Part shown: positions 42,756 to 50,786 of the stretch, piece after piece | How the letters are laid out: each line of letters begins with the position of its first letter | How positions within the stretch are numbered: position 1 is the first letter of the stretch | NCBI RefSeq assembly: GCF_009857605.1 | Contig: NZ_WWCT01000023.1 | Coordinates: 62,001-126,000 of the forward strand | Source: Duganella levis | GTDB lineage: Bacteria; Pseudomonadota; Gammaproteobacteria; Burkholderiales; Burkholderiaceae_D | Reading direction: 5' to 3' | Length of the DNA stretch: 64,000 bases | Position numbers and translations under genes: made by a program | The notes under the pieces: generated by a model | The model's input: only the letters and a program-made list of their open reading frames with translations | Databases searched by the model: none | What the model was told of the DNA's origin: nothing

Positions 42756-44483
42756 ATGACTGAAGCACTCCCCCTGCACTCTCTGCAACAAATAGGCGCC
42801 GATATCTACCGCCTGATTCTCGATGGCGCCGACCGGCCAATGCATTATCGCGAAGGCCAGTTCTTGTCGCTGCAACTCCCCTGCGGCAGCCTGCGTTCGT
42901 ATTCGCTGGCCCAGCCTTGTCAAGCGGATGGCCAGCTGGAATTGCACATCCGCTTGCGACATGGCGGTCGCATGGCAAAATGGCTGCCAACGCTCAATAA
43001 GGGCGATGCAATAACGCTGCACGGTCCCTTCGGCGCCTGCACCTGGCAGGCAGACGACCAAACCGACAGCATCATCATGCTGGCCACCGGCACCGGTATC
43101 GCGCCGCTGCACGCCATCTTGCGGACTGTGCTGGCGGATGACAATGCGCCGCCAGTCACGCTGTACTGGGGCGCGCGCGTGCTGGATGAACTTTATCTGC
43201 TGGAGGAGCTGCAACAGCTGGCACGGCAGTCGTTCCGCTTTACCTTTGTTCCGGTGCTGAGTAGAGCTGCGCCGGAATGGGCCGGCGAGCGTGGTCATGT
43301 GCAGCATGTCGCGGCGGTGCGGCATCCGGATCTGCGCAACGCGAAGGTGTACGCCTGCGGCTCGGGCGCCATGGTGACCGAAGCCAAAGCGCTGCTGGCC
43401 AGTGACTGCGGCCTGGATTCACGCCGGTTCTTCGCGGACACCTTCGAGCCGGCGGAGTCGGTGCAGGATGCAGAAGCGTCAACGGTGCAGGTAGAGACAA
43501 CGCTGCCCGACGGAAGACACCACCAGGCGGCGGTGGCCGTTGGTGATAGCCTCTATCGCGGCCTCAAATCCAACAAGCTAATGCAAGGCGTATGCGGCGG
43601 CAAGCTGTCCTGCGGCACCTGCCGCGTGCGCCCGGAACCGGCATGGGCGGCGGTTCTGCCGTCCATATCGCTTGCCGAGCAGCGCCTGCTGGCAAGTCTG
43701 GTTAACTATGTTGCTGGCGATCGGCTGGCCTGCCAACTGCCCGTCACGCCGGCGATGAACGGCTTGCGGCTAGACATCCACACGCAGCTTCAAACGCAAA
43801 CACCACGCGCGCAAGCGCAAATCGAAGCGGTCGGCAGCCGGTACGATGCAGAGGGCATGCTGGCTTTGCGCGCACGCACCTTCGAGATAATCCAGCTCAT
43901 TGCTGCGCAAATCCATGCCGGCATGGTGGAAGAAGATGCGCTTGAATTGGCCAAGGCAGTGTTAGCTGAGCACGGCATGCTGCAAGGCTGGCATGGCGTC
44001 TATGTCCGCTTCGGCCGCAATACCGTCAAATCGTGGAGCGAGAAGTCCGAGCCTGGCGTGGTGCTTGGCAAGGACGATATCTACTTCATCGACATCGGCC
44101 CCACCTGGCAAGGACTGGAAGGCGACGGTGCCATGACCTTCCTGACCGGCGACAATGCCAACATGCGGCGCTGCCAACAGGACGCCCGCATCATCTTTGA
44201 CGAAGTGCGGCAACACTGGCTGGATACCGGCGACAGCGGCGAGGCGCTGTACGAGTTCGCCCGCGCTGCGACAGAGCGCCGTGGCTGGGTGCTGAATCTG
44301 GAGTTGTCCGGGCACCGGCTGGGGGACTTTCCACACACTGTACACTTTGACGGCACCATGGCGCAGGTCGATTTCAAACCGTCACCGCAACTATGGGTGC
44401 TGGAAATTCACATCCGGCATCCCGACCTGCACTATGGCGCTTATTTCGAAGACTTGCTACTTACTGGCGCGGCTGCCCATTAG
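42756..44483 (+). CDS. Fusion: ferredoxin-NAD(P)H reductase + adrenodoxin-type [2Fe-2S] ferredoxin + M24 peptidase fold
   Basis: A 575-residue protein with three parts in one uninterrupted frame. Residues 1-230 are an FNR-like flavoprotein: FAD motif RSYS (47-50), NAD(P) loop ATGTGIAP (110-117), and CGSG (201-204). Residues about 245-340 are a ferredoxin with C280-x5-C286-x2-C289-x36-C326, the adrenodoxin/ISC spacing rather than plant-type x4. After a Gln/Thr/Ala linker, residues about 365-570 are an M24 aminopeptidase fold with all five metal ligands (D446, D457, H520, E550, E565) and the conserved H413. ATG 42756 begins at the FAD domain; longer in-frame starts run into the Mo-box region. 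Its role is unknown; no P450 or oxygenase is adjacent. Its last 23 bases overlap the convergent SDR gene. Confidence 0.85.
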   Translation: MTEALPLHSLQQIGADIYRLILDGADRPMHYREGQFLSLQLPCGSLRSYSLAQPCQADGQLELHIRLRHGGRMAKWLPTLNKGDAITLHGPFGACTWQADDQTDSIIMLATGTGIAPLHAILRTVLADDNAPPVTLYWGARVLDELYLLEELQQLARQSFRFTFVPVLSRAAPEWAGERGHVQHVAAVRHPDLRNAKVYACGSGAMVTEAKALLASDCGLDSRRFFADTFEPAESVQDAEASTVQVETTLPDGRHHQAAVAVGDSLYRGLKSNKLMQGVCGGKLSCGTCRVRPEPAWAAVLPSISLAEQRLLASLVNYVAGDRLACQLPVTPAMNGLRLDIHTQLQTQTPRAQAQIEAVGSRYDAEGMLALRARTFEIIQLIAAQIHAGMVEEDALELAKAVLAEHGMLQGWHGVYVRFGRNTVKSWSEKSEPGVVLGKDDIYFIDIGPTWQGLEGDGAMTFLTGDNANMRRCQQDARIIFDEVRQHWLDTGDSGEALYEFARAATERRGWVLNLELSGHRLGDFPHTVHFDGTMAQVDFKPSPQLWVLEIHIRHPDLHYGAYFEDLLLTGAAAH

Positions 44484-45222
44484 AAGCTCTCAAGCCGGCA
44501 TCCACCGGCAGATTAACGCCAGTGATCAGGCGCGCGTCGTCGCTGGCAAGGAAGGCCATTGCGGCTGCAATGCCATCCGGGTCTTCAGGCGTGCCGAGTG
44601 GCATGCGTTCCTTGAACTTGGCGACCAGTTCCGCATCCTTCAACATATCCTTGGTCATCCCGGTTTTCGTCAGGCTGGGATTGACCGCATTGACCCGCAC
44701 GCCATCCTTGGCCGCATCCAGGGCCATCGCGCGCACCATGTTGCTGACCGCGCCTTTCGACGTGTTATAAGCAAACATTTCCCAGTCGCCGCCCAGCCCT
44801 GACACGGACGAGGTCATGACGATCGAGCCGCCGGCCTTCACCAGCGCCGGCATCGCGGCTTTGGCCATGTGGAAGTAACCGGTGACATTGACCGCCATCA
44901 CGCGCTCGAAGTCTGCTTCGCTGGTCTTCATGATGTCGCCCTCGCTGGCGACGCCGGCGTTATTAATCAGGACATCCAGCCCGCCGAAGCGCTCGACGGT
45001 CGCTTTGACGGCGACCGCCGCAGTTTGCTGGTCAGCGGTATCGCCAACTTGCACCAGAACGCGGTCCTGTGGAAATTTTGCAGCGGCTTCCCTGAGGCTG
45101 CCCTCGTCGATATCCAGCATCGTGACGCGCGCGCCTTCATCGAGGAAGCGGCGGGTAGCCGCCAGGCCCATGCCGGAAGCGGCGCCGGTGATCAGTACAG
45201 TTTTATCTTTAAAGCGGTTCAT
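44461..45222 (-). CDS. SDR-family NAD(P)-dependent oxidoreductase
   Basis: A 253-residue classical short-chain dehydrogenase. The TGxxxGxG motif is ITGAASGMG near residue 11; NNAG is in DVLINNAGVAS. The catalytic Ser is in VMTSSVSG, and Tyr/Lys in YNTSKGA. The end GITGVNLPVDAG resembles the usual cofactor-side tail. LDID after the second strand suggests NAD preference. The substrate is unknown. AAAGGA precedes ATG 45222. Confidence 0.9.
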   Translation of the reverse strand: MNRFKDKTVLITGAASGMGLAATRRFLDEGARVTMLDIDEGSLREAAAKFPQDRVLVQVGDTADQQTAAVAVKATVERFGGLDVLINNAGVASEGDIMKTSEADFERVMAVNVTGYFHMAKAAMPALVKAGGSIVMTSSVSGLGGDWEMFAYNTSKGAVSNMVRAMALDAAKDGVRVNAVNPSLTKTGMTKDMLKDAELVAKFKERMPLGTPEDPDGIAAAMAFLASDDARLITGVNLPVDAGLRASNGQPRQ

Positions 45223-45306
45223 CTTTTTCCTTTCGTGGAGGTCAAGGCCTTGGAGCCTGCTTCCAGCTTAGGGAAAACTGCCGGTGCGGTCTGTTGAACA
45301 GCGCAC

Positions 45307-48264
45307 TCACATATCGGCGGCATAGCATAGTTCGCCAGGCACCTTCATCGCGAGGACAGTGCCTTTGCCGGGCGCGCTGGTCACCTCCAGAACAGCGCCC
45401 ACCCGCTTGGCGCGTTCACGCATGCCGACCATGCCAAAATGGCGCCCCTGCATACGGCGATGCAATTGAGCATCATCAATTCCACAACCGTCATCGGCCA
45501 CACTCAGCAACAATCCATCCCGCATGTATTCGAGCCTCACTGTGATCTTGCTGGCGGATGCATGACGGAAGGCGTTGCTCAACGCCTCCTGCGCGATGGC
45601 GCACAATTCCTCCTGCACCGGCGGCGCCAGCGGCTGCACGGTGCCGACTGTCACCAGGTCGAAGGCGACGCCTTCGTGCAGCAGGGCCATCGCGTTGCCG
45701 CACCCTTCGATTTCCTGCTGGAGATCGCGCCCGCTGCGAAGCTGCTGCACTTGATCGCGGCCTTCGTTAATCGCCTGCTCCGCCTGCGTAAGAATTGATT
45801 CCAGCTTGATGCGCGGCTCGCTGTCCTCGGGCAGCTTGGTCAGCACCGTGTACACGCGCAGGATCAGCGCCTGCACACTCTGCAGGAAAGTGTCGTGCAA
45901 GGTGCGGGCGATGCGCACGCGTTCGTCCATGCGCACTTCCAGCTGCCGCGCGATCGCTGCGGTCGCCTTGCTTAGCCGATACCGGTACAAGCCATATACC
46001 GCCAGCATCACGGCAAGCAGGCACGCCAGTTGAAACCACCAGGTCTGCACAACGGTCGGTGCGATCTCCAGCTGCAGCGCAGCCACTGCCGTACCAGCCA
46101 GGCCATCCTCATTGACGGCGCGCACGCTGAAGGTGTAATGGCCCGGCCCCACATTGGTGTAGTAGGCGGCGCGCCGGCTGCCGGCATCCTGCCATTGCCG
46201 GTCGACACCGTCGAGCTTGTACTGGAAGCGCATGCCTTCCGGCTTGCGCAAGCCAGGCGCAGTATATTGGATGTTGAAGCTGCGCGTGTCCGGCGGCAGG
46301 CGCAAGGGTGAGGTCGCCGGATAAGAGTGGTTGTCGACATTGACGCGCAGCAGTTGCGCGACAGGCTTGACCGGATTGGGCCGCAGCTTGGCCGTGTCTA
46401 TCCGCACCAGGCCACCGCTGCCGCGCAGCCACAGCACGCCGCCGCCCATGTCGTACACGGATGGCTGACGATTATCCAGCGTTGCCTGGCCGGGATAGCC
46501 TTCCTGCGAATCGATCAGCTCATACACCAGCGGAATCGCGGGCTGGCGCATCGATGCGTCCCAGTCTTCGCGGCGAATGTGCACCAGGCCGCGGGCGCCG
46601 TTCAGCCAGCGGTCGCCATCGGCTGTCACCGCCATGCCGCTGACGTTGCGCAATGCTTCCACGCCGATAGGCCCCAGCGCCACGAACTTGCTGTCGCGCA
46701 GAACCGCGATACCCCGATCCCCCGCCACCACCAGTTGTGGGCCGGGAAAAATGCCCGACTCCTGGCCCACCAGCGCGATATCGTATGGGGTGAGCTTGCC
46801 GTTATCTAAAAACTTCAGGCTACCGTCGTTATTGCTGAGCCACATCTGGCCAGGGCCGCCCGGCGCCAGCATATAAATGCGCTGCGGGATGTTGAACTCG
46901 GAGCGATCGCGCCAGCGGCCATCCATCCATGCCATCAGACCGGCTTGCATGGAGATCACCCACAAGACCTTGCCGTCGTCGAGCATGCTCACCACGCCGA
47001 GGTCGGCCGGTTTGCCATCCCGTTCCGGGTAGACAATGCGGCTGGACTGGCCTTGGTAGATGCGCTCGATGTAGCGGTTGCCGGCGATCAGGATGGCGCC
47101 GTCGCGGTCCGTCGCGATCGAGGTGCCAGAGCGTTGCGGGTCACGCACGGCAACGCCGTCGGCGCCGATGGTCCAGATGCTGTGCAATTGCCCATCCGCC
47201 ACCCATAGCTTGCCCGCATTATCGCTGGCGGCATTGAGCTCGCCGGCAACGCCCACCATATTCGCAGGAATCAGCTTGTTTTCACGAAAACGGTCGATGC
47301 CGGACTTGGTGAAGATCCAGACATTGCCTTCCCGATCCTCCAGTATGCCGCGCGTGCCCAGGTCGCTGAGCTGCCAGGACTGGTCGAGACGATCCGTGGC
47401 CTCGTGTTCCGGGTCCAGCGCCCCGCTGCGCTGGGCGCCAGCGCGGGCGATCCGGCAAATGCCGCGCGGACAGAGCGGAACCCACAGATTCCCATCGCGG
47501 TCGAATTGCCCCGCGCTGCGCGCCGAGCCCTGGTTAAACGAAGGCAGCCGCTGCAGATGCTGTCCGAGCGGTGGCATCGGCACCAGCCGCACGCGGTCGT
47601 CATTGCCATTGATCCACAGGCGTCCGTCGGGCGATTGCAGCAAGCCGCCTTGCATGCCCTCGCCCTCTATCCGTATCAGTTTGTCCGTGGCGCGATCGTG
47701 CAGATACAGCGCTTGCCTATTGGAGATCCATAAGCGGCCGTATTGATCCACCACCAGGCTTTGGGTCGCTTCCGCCCATTCCGCACCGCTGGCCATCACT
47801 TGCCATCGGCCCTGCGCGTAACGGTACAGCCCTTCCAGGTTGATGGCCCAGATCGCCCCGTCGCGGTCCAGGGTCATGGCACGGAATGTGCCCAGCTGAT
47901 GGGGCAGCGGCGGCAGTTGGGTGCTGCTGCCGTCCGCATGCAGAATCATCAGGCCGTCCGGCACAAAGCTGATCAGCAGATCGCCATTGTCGGCCGCGTG
48001 AAGTTTGTAAACCCGGCTGCCCTTGAGCGGATAGCGCTCAAACGTGATGCCGTCAAACCGATACAGGCCCCCGCGCGTCCCCAGCCACAGCCAGCCATCC
48101 GGGGTTTGCGCCATGCTGGTGATATCGGACGGCGCGCCTTCCTTTTGTGTCCAGCTGCTGTGGTTGAGCTGATCGAACCGGAGATCCGGATTGAGCGCAT
48201 GCGCGCATGGCCACCACAGCAGTGAAAGCAAGCCGACCGTCAATGACCAGTGAGATAGACGCAT
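45307..48264 (-). CDS. Beta-propeller sensor histidine kinase, paralogue of the 22.9-25.8 kb kinase
   Basis: A 985-residue sensor with the same plan as the other propeller kinase: signal peptide (ends near CAHA), propeller blades from about 27 (LNHSSWTQKEGAPSDITSMA then TPDGWLWLGTRGGLYRFDG), a Y_Y_Y-type domain at about 660-740 (MRFQYKLDGVDRQW), one membrane helix, HisKA_3 with the histidine in VRIARTLHDTFLQSVQA (about 786) and a HATPase (DDGCGIDDAQLH). Unlike the paralogue it has no NarL-type partner directly downstream; the nearest receiver in its own unit is the lone REC at 50.1 kb. AGGAA precedes ATG 48264. It is the last gene of a four-gene minus-strand group. Confidence 0.9.
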   Translation of the reverse strand: MRLSHWSLTVGLLSLLWWPCAHALNPDLRFDQLNHSSWTQKEGAPSDITSMAQTPDGWLWLGTRGGLYRFDGITFERYPLKGSRVYKLHAADNGDLLISFVPDGLMILHADGSSTQLPPLPHQLGTFRAMTLDRDGAIWAINLEGLYRYAQGRWQVMASGAEWAEATQSLVVDQYGRLWISNRQALYLHDRATDKLIRIEGEGMQGGLLQSPDGRLWINGNDDRVRLVPMPPLGQHLQRLPSFNQGSARSAGQFDRDGNLWVPLCPRGICRIARAGAQRSGALDPEHEATDRLDQSWQLSDLGTRGILEDREGNVWIFTKSGIDRFRENKLIPANMVGVAGELNAASDNAGKLWVADGQLHSIWTIGADGVAVRDPQRSGTSIATDRDGAILIAGNRYIERIYQGQSSRIVYPERDGKPADLGVVSMLDDGKVLWVISMQAGLMAWMDGRWRDRSEFNIPQRIYMLAPGGPGQMWLSNNDGSLKFLDNGKLTPYDIALVGQESGIFPGPQLVVAGDRGIAVLRDSKFVALGPIGVEALRNVSGMAVTADGDRWLNGARGLVHIRREDWDASMRQPAIPLVYELIDSQEGYPGQATLDNRQPSVYDMGGGVLWLRGSGGLVRIDTAKLRPNPVKPVAQLLRVNVDNHSYPATSPLRLPPDTRSFNIQYTAPGLRKPEGMRFQYKLDGVDRQWQDAGSRRAAYYTNVGPGHYTFSVRAVNEDGLAGTAVAALQLEIAPTVVQTWWFQLACLLAVMLAVYGLYRYRLSKATAAIARQLEVRMDERVRIARTLHDTFLQSVQALILRVYTVLTKLPEDSEPRIKLESILTQAEQAINEGRDQVQQLRSGRDLQQEIEGCGNAMALLHEGVAFDLVTVGTVQPLAPPVQEELCAIAQEALSNAFRHASASKITVRLEYMRDGLLLSVADDGCGIDDAQLHRRMQGRHFGMVGMRERAKRVGAVLEVTSAPGKGTVLAMKVPGELCYAADM

Positions 48265-48342
48265 GAACTATTCCTGAATGCAAACTCGCGATTTTAGATT
48301 GTCCACAAAAAATCGAACATGCCTTTGTGCAATGACGTGATT

Positions 48343-49560
48343 TCAAAACAACAGCAGGTCAACGACAACCGGCATGCGCACTGAAAAACAGGTGCCGTTT
48401 TCCGCGCTCGACGTCACGTCAACCGTGCCGTGATGGCTTTCCGCAATCGCGCGCACGATGTACAGGCCCAACCCGACACCGCGCTGGGCTTGCTGGCCCT
48501 GGCCGCGAATCATGGGATCGAACATCGCCGCGAACATGGCCTCCGGAATCGCCTCGCCCTCATTGCAAACCGAGAGCGTCAGTTCGCCATTGCGAATCTC
48601 GCATTTAACCAGTACAGGCCGGCCTGGCGCGCCGTACATGACCGCATTGGCAACCAGATTGCCGACCATCTGATGAATACGGTCGGCATCGAGACAAACC
48701 GTTCCCAACGGCCCATCGGGCCGATCAAACTCAACGTTCGGGAAGCTGAGCCGCAGCTCATCGACGACCGACGTCGTCAGCTCGTCGAGGTTTACCTCCG
48801 CCTTTTGCAGGGCCAGTCCCTTGCCAACCCGGGCCTGGGTGAAATCGAGCAGCTCTTCCACCAGGCGCTGGGCCCGCCGCGCGGCGCTCTGCACCTTGCG
48901 CAGCACACGCTCTTTTTGCGCCGGCAACGGCTCGCCCATTTCCATCACGGTGGCGCCCATCAGGATGGCCGACAACGGATTGCGCAAGTCATGGCTGACG
49001 ATGCCGACCATCTGTTCAGCCAGCAGCACCCGGTCCTCGGCTGCGGCACGAAGCGCCAACTCGGCCAGCTTGATGGCGTGCTCCGCCTTGTGTTCGGCGG
49101 CCAGCGCCGCGATGCGCGTGAGCGCGCCGCCGAGCGCGCTGCACGCGTGCTGCAGATGGCGTACATCGCCCTGCGAAAAGCCCGCGCGCCTGGCAACGCA
49201 CAAGGCGCCGTGGACGGCGGTCTTTGAGCCCAACGGCAAGGACACCAGAAACATGGCGCTGTCGTCATAGTGCGCCACGGCTGGCGCGCCTCTCGCCATG
49301 GCGTCATTCAGCGCGGCCCGGTGTCGCGACAGAAACATATCATCGCCGATTTCCGCCGCGCTGCCGGCCTTGCGGTCCTGCGACCACAGCGACAAGCCAT
49401 GGGCGTCGGGCAGCAACGCCGTGCAAGTGTGATAGTCGCAGATCCAGTGCAAACGGGATTTGACCAGCTTTGCCAGGTCAGGCACGCTCTGCAAGCTGAC
49501 GCACTCGGAGATGAACTCCAACAGCAAGCTCTGGCGCGTCAGCTCCTCCCTCAGGTCCAT
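48343..49560 (-). CDS. Cytoplasmic GAF-domain sensor histidine kinase
   Basis: A 405-residue kinase without membrane helices. Residues about 15-160 are GAF-like (LVKSRLHWICDYHTCTALLP; MFLVSLPLGSKTAVHGALCV). A short helix leads to HisKA with the histidine in GIVSHDLRNPLSAIL (about 205) and a HATPase (ANAVMYGAPGRP; GVGLGLYIVRAIAESHHG). It should sense a soluble or redox cue. The ATG at 49560 lies one base after the stop of the AhpD-like gene, so they are coupled. Confidence 0.9.
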   Translation of the reverse strand: MDLREELTRQSLLLEFISECVSLQSVPDLAKLVKSRLHWICDYHTCTALLPDAHGLSLWSQDRKAGSAAEIGDDMFLSRHRAALNDAMARGAPAVAHYDDSAMFLVSLPLGSKTAVHGALCVARRAGFSQGDVRHLQHACSALGGALTRIAALAAEHKAEHAIKLAELALRAAAEDRVLLAEQMVGIVSHDLRNPLSAILMGATVMEMGEPLPAQKERVLRKVQSAARRAQRLVEELLDFTQARVGKGLALQKAEVNLDELTTSVVDELRLSFPNVEFDRPDGPLGTVCLDADRIHQMVGNLVANAVMYGAPGRPVLVKCEIRNGELTLSVCNEGEAIPEAMFAAMFDPMIRGQGQQAQRGVGLGLYIVRAIAESHHGTVDVTSSAENGTCFSVRMPVVVDLLLF

Positions 49561-49561
49561 A

Positions 49562-50110
49562 TCAGATCTGGAAGAACATGTCGTCGGGCGTCACGCCGGT
49601 CGCATCGGCAACGATGTTCAGGTAGACGGCCAGGCCGATCACCGAAATCAATTCCATGATGTCTTCGTCGCCCAGGCCATGCCGGTGCAGGGACGCGTAG
49701 TCTTGCTCGGTCATGCTTTGCGGATTGCGCGCGCATTTCACCGCAAACATGATGATGTCGCGCATTTTTTCAGGCGTCAGACCCTCGACGTCCTTGACCA
49801 GGGCCTGCAGCGTGGCGGTGTCGACGCCAAGGCTGCGGCAACAGGCCAGGTGCGCGGCTTCACAATAGATGCAATCACGGTCATGCGAGACCGCCGCGAC
49901 CAGCATCTCCTTGAGCGCGCGCGGCAGGTTTCCGCTCAACATAGCGCCCTGCAGCAAGCCCCAGGTTCCCTTGGCCGCCGCCAGCGAATGCCCGTGCATC
50001 TTCATGAAGTTGGGCGTCATCGGGAATCCCATGCCACGTTGGAATTCCTGGAAAACCGCTTCGGATTCCTCGGAAAACTCGGCGGGTAATTTTAATGTCG
50101 AAAAGGGCAT
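49562..50110 (-). CDS. AhpD/carboxymuconolactone-decarboxylase family peroxidase-like protein
   Basis: A 182-residue all-helical protein. The AhpD core E-x11-C-x2-C-x3-H is present as E68, C80, C83 and H87 (HDRDCIYCEAAH), the redox centre of AhpD-type alkylhydroperoxidases. It matches the peroxidase-related family (uncharacterised, about 180 residues). It likely reduces peroxides by a thiol cycle. It sits between a lone receiver gene (30 bases upstream) and the GAF kinase (one base downstream), so the operon mixes peroxide handling and signalling. Confidence 0.85.
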   Translation of the reverse strand: MPFSTLKLPAEFSEESEAVFQEFQRGMGFPMTPNFMKMHGHSLAAAKGTWGLLQGAMLSGNLPRALKEMLVAAVSHDRDCIYCEAAHLACCRSLGVDTATLQALVKDVEGLTPEKMRDIIMFAVKCARNPQSMTEQDYASLHRHGLGDEDIMELISVIGLAVYLNIVADATGVTPDDMFFQI

Positions 50111-50140
50111 GGTGGGCTTTGCTGGTAGGTTGCTACAGAT

Positions 50141-50527
50141 TTAGCTGGCGCGCCGGGTGTTGGTCACCAAGTTCAGCAGCACGTCGAATTTGGCCGGTTT
50201 GACCGTGTGGCCGTCAAACCCAGACTCGCGGACCCGCTGCCGGGTTTCCGGATCGCCCCAGGCGCTATAGGCGATCACCACCAGCTGATCCAACGACCTC
50301 ACTTTTCGCAGCGCAGACGCCACCGCGAAGCCGTCCATCTCGGGCATGCCGAGGTCCAGCAACACCACGTCCGGGCCATACTTGAGCGCAATCTCGACAC
50401 CTTGTTTGCCGCCATAAGCGACCACGGCCTGATGGCCGTGTAGTTCCAGCAGCTGCGCGGTGAGATCGGCCGCATCGCGGTTGTCATCAACCACAAGAAT
50501 ACGTTTGGGGGCGAATTGGGAGGCCAT
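50141..50527 (-). CDS. Single-domain response regulator (receiver only)
   Basis: A 128-residue CheY-like receiver: acidic pair VVDDNRD, phosphorylation site VVLLDLGMPEMDG, Ser/Thr position IAYSAWG and Lys in HTVKPAKFD. No output domain is present, so it likely shuttles phosphate or binds a partner. The closest kinases are the two downstream in the same unit (GAF kinase and propeller kinase). The start is ATG 50527. Confidence 0.9.
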   Translation of the reverse strand: MASQFAPKRILVVDDNRDAADLTAQLLELHGHQAVVAYGGKQGVEIALKYGPDVVLLDLGMPEMDGFAVASALRKVRSLDQLVVIAYSAWGDPETRQRVRESGFDGHTVKPAKFDVLLNLVTNTRRAS

Positions 50528-50786
50528 AGCTAGTCCGAGGTTGCAGTTCCGCAGGAAACTGCGCGTTCGGCGATTCTGTGGCCGAGATTGAAGGTGATGG
50601 CAATGCGGACAACACCTGTGAAATTTTTTTCATTATACATGCCAATAGGATGAACTCCGCTCCTGGTCCAGGCTGGCACGCCACCCAACCAAATGACCAG
50701 ATGCGTCATGTCACGAAACTGACATCTTATTTTGATACCATAAGGAAATTTTTCCGATTTGCAATACCACTTGGCTTTGCCAATCC

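Noticed and set aside
50528..50786. AT-rich gap before the GGDEF-EAL gene considered as a c-di-GMP riboswitch
   Set aside because: No GEMM-type conserved core or paired helices could be found by eye.
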